A stretch of DNA of 64,000 nt from Stackebrandtia nassauensis DSM 44728 (GCF_000024545.1 NC_013947.1:4650001-4714000), one strand, 5' to 3'. Positions 50,098-58,712 are shown, counted from the first letter of the stretch. Translations and numbers: made by a program. Notes: generated by a model from the sequence alone, not told the origin.

Positions 50098-51114
50098 TCA
50101 GCCGGCGAATCCCGCCGTGATGCTCGTGAACTCCCACTCCTTCTGGTCGATGCCGCTGCAGTTGGACGTGGTCCCGCCGCCAGGGCAGGGACGGTCCCGG
50201 TTCAGAGCCCAGAAGGTGAAGCGCGCCAACGAGTTCTGCTTCGCCCAGTCCCGGATCTTGGTCCAGGTGTCGGGCGAGGTCTCCTCCGACTGGTCCGACA
50301 TCCCGTTCATGCCCGAGATGCCCATGTGCGCGTACGCTTCGGCGTCGTCCCAGCCGTATGTCTTCTTCAGCTGGTCCCGCAGCCCTTCGGAGGCCGCGAT
50401 CGTGTCGGTGTAGATGTCGGACGATCCGAAGTCGAACGGCATGATCGTGAAGACGTCGATATTGGCCTGGAGCTCCTTCGACTTCTCGATCAGGTGCACG
50501 CCGTGCTCGTTGGGGCCGGTCTTGCCGGTCCCGAAGGTCACGATCGTCTTGATGTCCGGGTTCTTCTCCTTGACGATCTTCAGGGCGGACAGGATCCGCT
50601 CCTGCACCTCGTGGTTCTCGAACTCGTCGGTGTTCTCGATGTCGACGTCGATCGCCTTGAGTCCGTAGGCGTCGATGACCTTCTGGTAGGCGCCCGCCAG
50701 TTCCTCGGGGCTGCCGCAGCGCGGGCCGAGCTTGTCGCCCTGCCAGCCGCCGATCGACGGCATCACGTCACCGCCGTTGGCGCGCACCTCCTCGATGACC
50801 TTCTGGTCGACGCCACCCTCCAACGGCCGCTGCGAATCCCAGGAGGGGTTGCAGGTGCCGTCGGAGAGGATGAACGCCATCGTGAACGCCTTGACGCCGG
50901 TGGCGTCCATGACGGTCTTGACGTCGGGCGGGTCGCCCCAGCCCTCGAACAGATACGGGGCCGCGGCCATCTCCGCCGCACTGAGATCGGGGCTCGTCGA
51001 GGTGCCGGATCCCGACGAACCTTCGGTCTCGTTGGCGAACGCGTAGCCGGTGCCGCCGCCGACGGCCAGCACGGCGGCCGCGCCGAACGCGACCAGTCTT
51101 GTCCTGCGTTTCAT
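50098..51114 (-). CDS. Secreted GH18 chitinase-like glycosidase
   Basis: The 338-residue protein has a signal peptide (cleavage near YAFA-NE, residue 27), a short Ser/Gly/Thr linker and a GH18 domain. Visible parts are KAFTMAFILSDGTCNPSW, GDVMPSIGGWQGDK (the SxGG strand), KAIDVDIENTDEF (DxDxE with catalytic Glu) and FTIMPFDFGSS. It is closer to a classical chitinase than the paralogue at 40229-41203, since SIGG is kept. It is the last clearly chromosomal-backbone gene before the island-like region. Confidence 0.88.
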   Translation of the reverse strand: MKRRTRLVAFGAAAVLAVGGGTGYAFANETEGSSGSGTSTSPDLSAAEMAAAPYLFEGWGDPPDVKTVMDATGVKAFTMAFILSDGTCNPSWDSQRPLEGGVDQKVIEEVRANGGDVMPSIGGWQGDKLGPRCGSPEELAGAYQKVIDAYGLKAIDVDIENTDEFENHEVQERILSALKIVKEKNPDIKTIVTFGTGKTGPNEHGVHLIEKSKELQANIDVFTIMPFDFGSSDIYTDTIAASEGLRDQLKKTYGWDDAEAYAHMGISGMNGMSDQSEETSPDTWTKIRDWAKQNSLARFTFWALNRDRPCPGGGTTSNCSGIDQKEWEFTSITAGFAG

Positions 51115-51281
51115 GGGCTTGTTCTCTCCTGCCTGGTGATACGAGGCGCGGATGCGGTGCCCCTCAACAATTAAGAGTCTTTATACATCCGCATGCGTCA
51201 ATGTATCTGTCGGCTTGTGTCGGAGTCAACAGCCGCAAACGCTCACCGGAAGGGTTTTAAACTGTTTTAAGGCAACAAAAA

Positions 51282-51316
51282 AGTGGAGCGGCCTCCCGAA
51301 GGAAGACCACTCCACT
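51282..51316 (-). terminator. Orphan terminator at the edge of the island
   Basis: On the minus strand AGTGGAGTGGTCTTCC...GGAGGCCGCTCCACT forms a long hairpin followed by TTTTTTG, a textbook intrinsic terminator. No minus-strand gene ends just upstream; the nearest one ends at 52898. It may mark a gene lost when the neighbouring DNA was inserted. Confidence 0.85.
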
Positions 51317-51331
51317 CTCGCTCTGGTCGTG

Positions 51332-51625
51332 ATGATGTCTGAATCTTCGAACCTATTTCCGCAGGTCAAACGCCTGCATGAACAGGTTTGTGGACCCCAC
51401 ACCGGTCAGGTGGATAATCCTGGACCCCACCACCCTGCCCCGGCCCCAGCGGCTCCCGCACAACCGTGGGCGCTGCACCGCCGTTTGCGCCCTGAAGACA
51501 TCGAGGCGATCGTGACGGGTTTTCTTGCGGGGCAACGGCAAGTAGATTTGGCTGCTGCGTTCGGGATAGGACGCACCAGCGTAAAGCGGTTGCTGCGAGA
51601 ACGTGGTGTGCGGCGCGGCCGCTGA
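51332..51625 (+). CDS. Small HTH protein, recombinase-tail-like
   Basis: The product is 97 residues from an ATG without a clear ribosome site. The first half is Pro/His/Ala-rich. The second half, RRLRPEDIEAIVTGFLAGQRQVDLAAAFGIGRTSVKRLLRERGVRR, is a homeodomain-like HTH of the kind found at the end of serine recombinases and in small transposon-linked proteins. It may be a remnant of a mobile-element gene. It sits exactly where base composition shifts, beside an orphan terminator. Confidence 0.6.
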   Translation: MMSESSNLFPQVKRLHEQVCGPHTGQVDNPGPHHPAPAPAAPAQPWALHRRLRPEDIEAIVTGFLAGQRQVDLAAAFGIGRTSVKRLLRERGVRRGR

Positions 51626-51829
51626 TCAATAATGCGGCGTGAGCATTCGAGATTGCTCGCCACCATTCGTACCTTCAAACCACTCCGTGGATGTCGCGAA
51701 CCTTGCTGGATCACTGAACGCAATCTCCCAGCCCGATTCGCTGGGTCAAGGCGCCGCGTGTCATACCTGTCACAGCCTTGCGATACAACGAAACCAGGTC
51801 ACACGACCAACTCTGTGAAACGAGGAACT

Positions 51830-52765
51830 GTGGGAGATCGTGACTACCGTATCGGCAACGATCGCGGACTATTTCTGTTCGGCAAGGGCTACTGCTACTT
51901 CCCAAAATGTCAGGTTCGCGCTTTGCGCGAGGTTGGTGACAACCTTGTTACCCAGGTTCAACGCGCCCACATCTACGCTGCCAAAGCGGGTGGCTTGCGT
52001 TACGACCCCATGATGACCGTTGAGGAACGCAAGAGCCACCGCAACCTCATCCTGCTGTGCTACCCGCATCATGCCGAAGTCGACCTGAATACGAACCTAC
52101 ACAAGTACCCCGCATCCCTACTCCTGCAATGGAAGAAGGACCGCGAAGGCGACCAGCTTGAAGCACTTCGTGGGCTCGAAGGGCTGAGCCAGGAAAAGTT
52201 CGAACGCATGCTCATCGACTCGGTGGCGAGCGCGAAGTCCGAAATCCTTGGGGCAATCAGCGACTTGCCCGAAGAGATCGGGGATCTCTTGCGCAATGAA
52301 CTCGACAAGGCATTTCGGGGCCCCGAACTCGACAAAGACGCTATCTACTCCCTCAACCACGCAACGACTCTGCTTGCGAGAATGGAGTTTCCTTATCAGA
52401 CCGATGCTCTGTGGAAGGCCGCCAAATTGTTCTCGCAATTGGTTTCCGACACCGGACTCGGCCGCCTCCCTGACGCGCTCCAGAGTTCGAACTTCCGCCG
52501 ACTGCCCGGCATTATCGACGAACTCGAACGTCAGGCAGACCTGCCAGACTCCTTGGACAGGTCTTTGTCTAACTTGGATAAGGCTCAACGCACGATCGAG
52601 CGACTCGAGAACGTTACCGAGCAACTTGCTGATCAATCGATAACAGACATCGTTGACAGAGGTCGTTTCTGGGACTACCTAAAGATCGGCGCAGTTGTCG
52701 GGTTCGTCGCGGGTCTTCTGGTTGCTGGAGCCGTCGCTTACCTCATCTCGCTGGGCGCACAGTAG
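51830..52765 (+). CDS. HNH nuclease-domain protein with C-terminal membrane anchor
   Basis: The product is 311 residues from a GTG with GAGGA close upstream. Residues 20-85 carry an HNH-type zinc/His pattern: Cys22-x4-Cys27 (CYFPKC), RAHIYAAKAGGLRYDP (His47), NLILLCYPHHAEVD (Asn72, Cys77, His80-His81, Asp85). The order AHI-GG-R-D-ER-NLILLC-HH-D is that of HNH domains found in bacterial defence effectors such as Cap5. No SAVED domain follows. Instead there are about 190 helical residues and one membrane helix (about 285-307). A membrane-tethered nuclease is unusual. The GC content is lower than in the backbone genes. Confidence 0.78.
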   Translation: MGDRDYRIGNDRGLFLFGKGYCYFPKCQVRALREVGDNLVTQVQRAHIYAAKAGGLRYDPMMTVEERKSHRNLILLCYPHHAEVDLNTNLHKYPASLLLQWKKDREGDQLEALRGLEGLSQEKFERMLIDSVASAKSEILGAISDLPEEIGDLLRNELDKAFRGPELDKDAIYSLNHATTLLARMEFPYQTDALWKAAKLFSQLVSDTGLGRLPDALQSSNFRRLPGIIDELERQADLPDSLDRSLSNLDKAQRTIERLENVTEQLADQSITDIVDRGRFWDYLKIGAVVGFVAGLLVAGAVAYLISLGAQ

Positions 52766-52897
52766 CTTGCAACACTACGTTGATCGCCTGCTGGGCAGCG
52801 CTGTATCCGAAACGCGTTTATGTAAGCGAAACTGCGTGTTGACGCTGCCGTCCAACCCTCAACTTGGGCCTCGATTCCGGTAACACATCATCGTATT

Positions 52898-53464
52898 TCA
52901 TTTCTGCCCAGGATTGGCAGCCTTGAGCGTCTTGGCCATAGACTCCAAGGCTTCAGCTGCATGACTGATGGTCTTGCCAGCGGCAGAGGTCTTCTTGAGT
53001 TGCGGCAAGTCAAGTTCGTATGTCAGCGTTTCGAGTTTCTCGTTCGAGTACAGTCCGTGCGCATCCACAGTGACTTGGACAGGGCTGTCACCGTTTGAAC
53101 CTAGAAACGTAACCATTGCCCCCAGAGGCCGTACAAACTGTGCGCCCGGCGGAAGAGACTTTATTTTCCACTCGCCCAGCGGCGGATCATCCGGACCTCG
53201 TTCAATGACAAGAGGTCGGCTGAATTTGATGTGCACATAGGTGGCCACCGTCGGCCCCTCATTACAGACAACAAGCATTGCAAGTCCCTTCGTATGTTCA
53301 GCCGAACGGATATCCGCGAACACATAGGGCTGCATCTGGTCAAGGTGGACTTCCTTCGCATGATCCACAGCAGCTTTCGCGATTCTTGTCTGAAGAATCG
53401 TAAGAACGAACGCGCCGACAGCTACGGCAGCTGCCACCCACGCCGCGCCGGTTTCTGAAAACAT
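52898..53464 (-). CDS. Single-pass membrane protein of unknown function
   Basis: The product is 188 residues from an ATG with TTGGAG 6 nt upstream. One N-terminal helix (about 8-25) is followed by a helical stalk (RIAKAAVDHAKEVHLDQMQPYVFADIRS) and a beta-rich domain with NEGPTVATYVHIKFSRP. Proteins of this shape are common in actinobacterial accessory regions and have no known role. It is transcribed in the same direction as the nuclease-like gene 270 nt upstream and may belong with it. Confidence 0.7.
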   Translation of the reverse strand: MFSETGAAWVAAAVAVGAFVLTILQTRIAKAAVDHAKEVHLDQMQPYVFADIRSAEHTKGLAMLVVCNEGPTVATYVHIKFSRPLVIERGPDDPPLGEWKIKSLPPGAQFVRPLGAMVTFLGSNGDSPVQVTVDAHGLYSNEKLETLTYELDLPQLKKTSAAGKTISHAAEALESMAKTLKAANPGQK

Positions 53465-53747
53465 GGTGATCTCCAATCTCGTACGGCAACGTTATGGATC
53501 GGATACGACACAGCGGTAGGGACTTTTGGCCGGGTCGCGGCTGCCAGTAGGACATGCAGGACTCGGTCAGTGCCGCTTTTGGCCGCTGTCTCGCCAAGGT
53601 TCAAGGGCGGTTCGGTCGCATCCACGTCGGCCCAGGTTGCGTCGCGTACATCGAGGGTGCCGGTTTGAAGATCAGTCCGTCCCACAGGTCAGTGATTTCG
53701 ATGAAAACCACCTCGGCCTTTCCCTGGTAAGTTTCTAGCTGTTCCAT
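53422..53747 (-). pseudogene. Possible small frameshifted gene between the nuclease and the membrane protein
   Basis: An ATG at 53747 overlaps the end of the large nuclease gene by 13 nt and reads MEQLETYQGKAEVVFIEITDLWDGL, then stops at 53601. Another frame continues with coding-like sequence (LDVRDATWADVDATEPP, TDRVLHVLLAAATRP) from about 53685 to 53422. One frameshift near 53680 would join them into a protein of roughly 107 residues overlapping the start of the next gene. No family is recognised. Confidence 0.35.
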
Positions 53748-56011
53748 TCGTATTGGATTTCTCTTTGGCCATTTGAGCGGCTGAACTCGTAGTTCCTTAG
53801 CCCGAGGTTTCTCTCGCATGAGGCGATGGCGGTTCCGATCACGCCTGCGAAGTTCTTGTCATCCCACCGCCACGGGTGGCTCTGGCTACCGGGCGGTTGT
53901 GAGAGGTCGGGGTTTGTCAAGACTAGTGGCATGTTTGGTAGAACTCTGCCGTTACGTGTTTGGATTGGTTTTGATTGTTCAACGAGCTCGCGCAGTTCGT
54001 CGATCTCGTGGGAGGAGAACTCGTCCTTAAGGGTTGCGAATAGGAGGAGGCACCGTACGCCTTTCTCAGACAGTTTGTCCTGTAGAAATCTCAGGTTGGC
54101 GATGTCGTTCGCGTCGATGTAGTTGGCAGTTTTTACCTCGCCTAGCACAACCGTCCAGTCGTGGTCGGGCAAATAGACCGCAACATCGACCTCTACGGTC
54201 TTTCGGTCTATCGAAACTTCCAACCCAAGCATGTGGGACAGAGGGGGTTCCTCGATGTGCCTCAACTGGCTTAGGAAAGAAGTTGTAGCTAGCGCTGGAA
54301 GTAGTGCCTGTACTTGGTCAGCGCGTAGATGGGCTGCCAACCTGTAACGCCACTCAGGTTGGACGAGTGAATGCGATAGGGCAAGTTTGAAAGAATCGCC
54401 ACAGAACTCACAGGTCATTGTCGTTGCTAGATTATCTGCCGACACGTAGCTATCTGCTCGGCAGGTACTGCATTGCACTCTAAGTGTTGGGACAAAAAGC
54501 CCACTATAGAGAAGTCGGTTCAACTGTTGAACTGCGTAGTCCTTTGGGCTCAAACTCCGCTCGTAGAGAGGATCTGGCCAATTTCCTCGTTGGCTCTCAA
54601 CGGTTTGACGAAGGTGAGGAAGCGTTACTCCAGCGTTCCTGCCTGCTGCGAGTGCAACCGCAGCGCGGTTTCCAGGTTGGCTGAACACGCCACTGAACAC
54701 TCCGCCGAACTTTTCAGCTGCCCGAGACTGGAACTTGCCAATGTCTGACTGTGTTATTGAAACGGAGTCATCGTCAAAGAGGAGGCGCATGACGTCCTGG
54801 TTATAGACGAATGGAAAACGTGCATGATCTCGTTCAGCGGAGACGCCAAGAGCTACTCCTGAGTCTGTCACGCGTGCGTGATCGATTCCTTCCATGCTAA
54901 GAGCATGCTTAAGCAACGAAGAGTGGCGCCTGTACGGAGGGATGGAGCCAGTCAATCGTGGATCTTGACCGAAGACACTGTGCAAGTTGATTTCTGCCGC
55001 AATGATCCCTCGTGCAATGATATCTGGCTCATCGTTAATGGGTAGTGTCGGCAAAGCAATGTCAAACCAGTGCGCGCCAGGTCTGAAGTCAGCACGGATG
55101 GAACGTGTGAATGGGGTTTGAAGCCCTTGGAACTCGAAGCGTGTCCAGCTTTCGCGATCGTAGGGTCGCACTTTCATTCCGTTGCGCGCGGCCACCATTT
55201 GTATTGCTTCGGAGATTTCGTGGGACGCGTCGTCGAACCCCCATACACACAGATCCTGTTGGACTTCGGAACCAGCGTTCATACCTCTGTCTGTGACAAA
55301 GGGAAGACCTGACGAAATGAGAAGTTTCAGCAGTTCCTCGGTCCCCATTGCGGACACGCCGATAATCTTCGTGCCGTAGACACGCATATTCCAGAACTCT
55401 ACAACGTCCTCTGGATGGTCAGGTCGCACCACATAGATGCCGGTGAAGCCGTCGAGGTAACCACGTGGATTCGCTCTTATATGGAGGATAGTGGCTGAAA
55501 GTACGCCCACGGTCGACCGATTCGGTTCCCGACTCGAAAGAACCTCAAGGTATGGCGCAGACCGCAGTTCGTTGTCGTAGCCATTTGAGGCGAGTGACAA
55601 GCCAAGGTGATCCGGGAGACCCCAGTTTGCCGCATACAACAAATCATCCTGGTCTTCACGATCCCATGTTGGTTGAACGAGGGTGGTAGATGTGTCGATG
55701 AATGAGCGGACAGGTAGCAGGCCCTTACGGAACCCCTCCTCCTCACCAAAGGGCCCCCAAGGACCGCGACCGCTCCAGATCCATCCGGGTTTCCTCAAAA
55801 GAACTCCGAGCGGCCCATCGACCGCATCGGCATCAAGCGAGTCAACGTCGTATTGACGTCCTTGCTGTTCCAACTCTTCGATTGGTGCACCGATGTCGAA
55901 AATCGGCATAAACTGGCCGCCCCAGACAGATGACAGTTTCGCGATAGCTTCGCGTACTCCCTCTTTGGATGTTGTGTCGGTGAGGACGCCAACTCGCCAC
56001 GGGCGAATCAT
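53735..56011 (-). CDS. Zinc-ribbon protein with C-terminal PD-(D/E)XK-like nuclease domain
   Basis: The product is 758 residues from the ATG at 56011, which has GAGG 7 nt upstream (an ATG at 56047 lacks a site). The N-terminal ~500 residues are not recognised; they contain VGVLTDTTSKEGVREAIAKLSSVWGG and EDVVEFWNMR (201-210). A four-Cys ribbon follows (514, 517, 534, 537). Residues about 595-670 fit a PD-(D/E)XK fold: KTVEVDVAVYL (Glu607, Asp609), VVLGEVKTANYID (Glu625, Lys627), then a helix and LLLFATLKDEF. This suggests a nucleic-acid-cutting effector, perhaps in phage defence. GC content is below the backbone. No ATPase or methylase partner is nearby. Confidence 0.75.
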   Translation of the reverse strand: MIRPWRVGVLTDTTSKEGVREAIAKLSSVWGGQFMPIFDIGAPIEELEQQGRQYDVDSLDADAVDGPLGVLLRKPGWIWSGRGPWGPFGEEEGFRKGLLPVRSFIDTSTTLVQPTWDREDQDDLLYAANWGLPDHLGLSLASNGYDNELRSAPYLEVLSSREPNRSTVGVLSATILHIRANPRGYLDGFTGIYVVRPDHPEDVVEFWNMRVYGTKIIGVSAMGTEELLKLLISSGLPFVTDRGMNAGSEVQQDLCVWGFDDASHEISEAIQMVAARNGMKVRPYDRESWTRFEFQGLQTPFTRSIRADFRPGAHWFDIALPTLPINDEPDIIARGIIAAEINLHSVFGQDPRLTGSIPPYRRHSSLLKHALSMEGIDHARVTDSGVALGVSAERDHARFPFVYNQDVMRLLFDDDSVSITQSDIGKFQSRAAEKFGGVFSGVFSQPGNRAAVALAAGRNAGVTLPHLRQTVESQRGNWPDPLYERSLSPKDYAVQQLNRLLYSGLFVPTLRVQCSTCRADSYVSADNLATTMTCEFCGDSFKLALSHSLVQPEWRYRLAAHLRADQVQALLPALATTSFLSQLRHIEEPPLSHMLGLEVSIDRKTVEVDVAVYLPDHDWTVVLGEVKTANYIDANDIANLRFLQDKLSEKGVRCLLLFATLKDEFSSHEIDELRELVEQSKPIQTRNGRVLPNMPLVLTNPDLSQPPGSQSHPWRWDDKNFAGVIGTAIASCERNLGLRNYEFSRSNGQREIQYEWNS

Positions 56012-56498
56012 TGCTGTGCCTCGTGCCTCCGCCATATCTGGTGCCATGATTTGATCGTAAAGGGATCACTCGATCACAGCAGCACAGATGGCGGACCGCG
56101 ATCGTATGCCGCACAGTTGTCGGAAGTGGCCTAGCGTGTAGACAAGGTCTACGGATGTCCGACGGGACCGCGAGATGACCGTTCCCCGATATCTACCGTC
56201 GATGAGTCCCATGAGCAAAATCGTGCTCGGCGATCGACGGGTATGGATCGGCACCGACCACAGCTTCTACATCGCTCCAGAAGACAGCAGTGGTGGTGTC
56301 CGGTGGGGGGTGGTGGAAGCTCGGTCGACTTGGCGAACCTGTTTGATCAACTTTTGGACGGCAAGAAACATCTGGGCCTCAGTAGCGGACGGCGGCCACC
56401 AGAACAACTTCTCGCGATTGCACGGCACAAGTGGACACCAGGAACCGACAGAACGGCCCTGCACATGCCAGGGCCACCCTGCACATCACTGGGTCCTA
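56012..56498. other. Gap without a clear gene
   Basis: This stretch holds the promoter side of the nuclease gene. A short plus-strand frame beginning near 56211 (MSKIVLGDRRVWIGTDHSFYIAPEDSSGGVRWG) looks partly coding but breaks; another frame near 56320 continues plausibly (VDLANLFDQLLDGKKHLGL). This may be a decayed small gene. I cannot support an intact one. Confidence 0.4.
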
Positions 56499-56936
56499 TC
56501 AGGACATCCACTGTTCGGCAAGTGTCTCGGCGTCGGTGAGGTAGTCGTCGAGCCGTTGCTTCATGTGGTCAGATTGGTCGACGATCTTGCGAATGGCCAA
56601 GAACTGGAGCCGCATCTGATCAGCCGGGGAAATCTCGTCCAGGAGGTGCTCCTCCCCGAACAACACGCGGAACAGTCCTTCCATCGCTAGTGGCTGGAAG
56701 GGCGGGTCGGCTTTGCGGAAGTCATGTCGCATCTCGTTCACGAAGCGCTTGATGGCTTCCGGGCTTTGGTCCGCTTCGAACTGGTGGCCAGCCGCACCAG
56801 CGAACATCGCTGCTACATAGATGGCATATGCCTCGCGGTCGGCGTCAGGTATCTGCTCGTTAAGTTCCCGGGCTTTGGCTCCGTCGCCCAAAGCCATTGC
56901 CTTGACGGTCTCTCGAAACAGCTGGTTACTTGGCAT
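56499..56936 (-). CDS. Hypothetical helical protein coupled to the coiled-coil membrane protein (145 aa)
   Basis: A soluble, all-helical, acidic protein (LFRETVKAMALGDGAKARELNEQIPDADREAYAIYVAAMF; FQPLAMEGLFRVLFGEEHLLDEI) with no Cys. Its ATG lies inside the last codons of the upstream gene (11-nt overlap), so it is translationally coupled. I do not recognise a family. Alternating helical repeats could be TPR-like. A chaperone or immunity-type partner is one possibility. Confidence 0.7.
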   Translation of the reverse strand: MPSNQLFRETVKAMALGDGAKARELNEQIPDADREAYAIYVAAMFAGAAGHQFEADQSPEAIKRFVNEMRHDFRKADPPFQPLAMEGLFRVLFGEEHLLDEISPADQMRLQFLAIRKIVDQSDHMKQRLDDYLTDAETLAEQWMS

Positions 56937-57924
56937 TGCCCTTCTTTCTGATCAACCTAGTTACTCCCTCTACCGCGATGACTGTCAGAACCACAGTCGT
57001 CCCAACTACGTCTGACGCCTTCACATCGGTTGCGTAAGACGAGATCACCGGGACGCGGACGTCAGCCTGCGTTGTCGCTGTCGAGTTCCCATAGTCGTGC
57101 GGGTCGTAGCCGTCATCGATGGAGAACGAAGCGCTGTCGGTGGCGTCCTTCGATGTGGCAGCGACATCACTGGCGTTTCTGGCGAATGCTCGCCCAAATC
57201 GACTGGCCTTCGACCGTGCTGAATCTTCATCGTCAGCACTCTTCAGCTCGGCACGGTGGTCGCTGGTGTCGTCGGGACCTCCTTGTGGTGGTTGTATCGG
57301 GTCGCCGATTTTGGCGACGGGTTCGTGATCTTGAGTTGGTGGTTGGCCTCGCGGGGTGGCCACGACTTCGGTTTGGAAGGGTGGCGGACTGGGACTTCTG
57401 CTGGTTGAGCTTGTTAATCCTTTGGAGGAGCCTTCGATCTTGTTGCGGTATGCCTGGGCCTTGGTCACGGTTGCCTGGGCAACGGTTTGGGCTTGACCAA
57501 CCGCCTGCATCACGGTCATCACGTGTGTGGTGACTGCTTCGACTTCGGCATGCTGAGCCTGTGTCAGTGCGTTTTCGGTGTTGCCGTTTGCTTGCTGCAA
57601 CAAGGTCCCGCTGTTGCCTAGCGACTGGAGAGCCTTGTCAAGGGCGGCGACAGTTTCGGACACCCTGGTTTTGTCCGTCACGCCGCTCAACCCGGTCGTG
57701 GCTTCGTCTGCCTGGCTATGAGCGTCGCCCAACTGGCCTATCGCCGATTGCACGTCCCGGGCCACGGCCTGAAGGGTCATCACCACCCCTTCCAGGCCCA
57801 GCATGTTCATTTCGTCGATCTTTTCTTCAGTCGTGGTGTTAGTCAGCTCGGCCGCGGTTTTCGCGTTGGTGATCTCGGTGCCGGTCTTTTCTACTTCGCT
57901 TTTGATGTCGTCCAGTTCGGACAT
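56926..57924 (-). CDS. Coiled-coil protein with proline-rich linker and C-terminal membrane helix (332 aa)
   Basis: The first ~165 residues are Ala/Gln/Thr-rich helices with coiled-coil character (MSELDDIKSEVEKTGTEITNAKTAAEL; ALTQAQHAEVEAVTTHVMTVMQAVGQAQTVAQATVTKAQ), like small WXG100-style or DUF6244-type proteins though no WXG motif is seen. A Ser/Pro-rich linker, an acidic region and one membrane helix (about 305-325; VVGTTVVLTVIAVEGVTRLIRKKG) follow. GGAGA precedes the ATG. Function unknown. Confidence 0.7.
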   Translation of the reverse strand: MSELDDIKSEVEKTGTEITNAKTAAELTNTTTEEKIDEMNMLGLEGVVMTLQAVARDVQSAIGQLGDAHSQADEATTGLSGVTDKTRVSETVAALDKALQSLGNSGTLLQQANGNTENALTQAQHAEVEAVTTHVMTVMQAVGQAQTVAQATVTKAQAYRNKIEGSSKGLTSSTSRSPSPPPFQTEVVATPRGQPPTQDHEPVAKIGDPIQPPQGGPDDTSDHRAELKSADDEDSARSKASRFGRAFARNASDVAATSKDATDSASFSIDDGYDPHDYGNSTATTQADVRVPVISSYATDVKASDVVGTTVVLTVIAVEGVTRLIRKKGNAK

Positions 57925-58487
57925 ATTGGTGAGTCTCCGTAATGAGTCAGGGGGGTAATCCGCGCGGACCCTGTGATCAGAAAACGACATGAGTCGATGT
58001 CGAGGCCGATGCAGAGGGCTTCGCCATGCGGGGACGCGCATGCATGGATGCAGCCTCGGACTGTGGCAAGCTGAGCGCGCCCGGACTAGGGGCAGCATCA
58101 GTTCACGATGCGGCCACGAGAACCTCGCCGCGTGCTCGGCTGTTTGGGTAGTCGCAAGCTCGACTGGCTCTAACGTGGATTTACGGAGTGACCACTGTTT
58201 TCGCTGGAATGGGGAAGTGTCGATGCATTGTGCGCCATACACTCTCATGCCTCCGTGAGTCGTGATAGGGGGTGCACCACGAGTGGTGCGTTGAGTCGCA
58301 TTCGAGGATACGCACCGCGACGACTCCATATGTGACCCCCACCCCACCACTCGCGTGCTCGGGTCCAATGCGAGGTTTCTTAGACAGCAATGAACGAATA
58401 GGACGGTACGTACGCCCATTGACGGAAGCATGAGCGCACGACAGCGGGCGCCTCGCTTCGTCGAGGCACCCGCTGTCGTGAATCGGG
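57925..58487. other. Gene-free stretch with a long hairpin
   Basis: No coding frame is convincing in these 563 bases. The upstream promoter of the coiled-coil gene must lie here. At 58437-58480, CACGACAGCGGG-c-GCCTCG pairs with CGAGGC-a-CCCGCTGTCGTG around CTTCGT; it starts 8 nt past the DUF397 stop and is its likely terminator, although no T-run follows. Confidence 0.6.
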
Positions 58488-58712
58488 TTAGCTATCGAAT
58501 GAACCGTCTTTGATGTCCGATACCCATGCGGCCCAATCAGCAGCCGAGACTGCCAACGCCCCTCCGGAGCGGTTCTTGGTATCACGCACCGCGACTACGC
58601 TGCCTGCTCTGGCACCGACTTCTACGCAGTTTCCACCCGAGCTGCCGGTGCGGGTGCTCACCCGCCAAGATGTGATGCCCAAGTTTGGGGGTGTTGGGGC
58701 TTCGTTGTTCAC
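58488..58712 (-). CDS. DUF397 protein
   Basis: The 74-residue protein has the DUF397 pattern: TSWRVSTRTGSSGGNCVEVGARAGSVVAVRDTKNRSGGALAVSAADWAAWVSDIK. Its ATG overlaps the stop of the XRE gene by 4 nt (ATGA). DUF397 proteins are almost always paired with XRE-DUF5753 regulators in filamentous actinomycetes (BldB/WhiJ-like modules) and are thought to modulate the regulator. Confidence 0.93.
   Translation of the reverse strand: MNNEAPTPPNLGITSWRVSTRTGSSGGNCVEVGARAGSVVAVRDTKNRSGGALAVSAADWAAWVSDIKDGSFDS

Noticed and set aside
51115-51330. tRNA gene as an integration site at the island edge
   Set aside because: I looked for a cloverleaf and TTCGA-type T loop near the boundary and found none.
58181-58585. 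Minus-strand 134-codon frame in the gap before DUF397
   Set aside because: It overlaps DUF397 in another frame, has no ribosome site and mixed composition.
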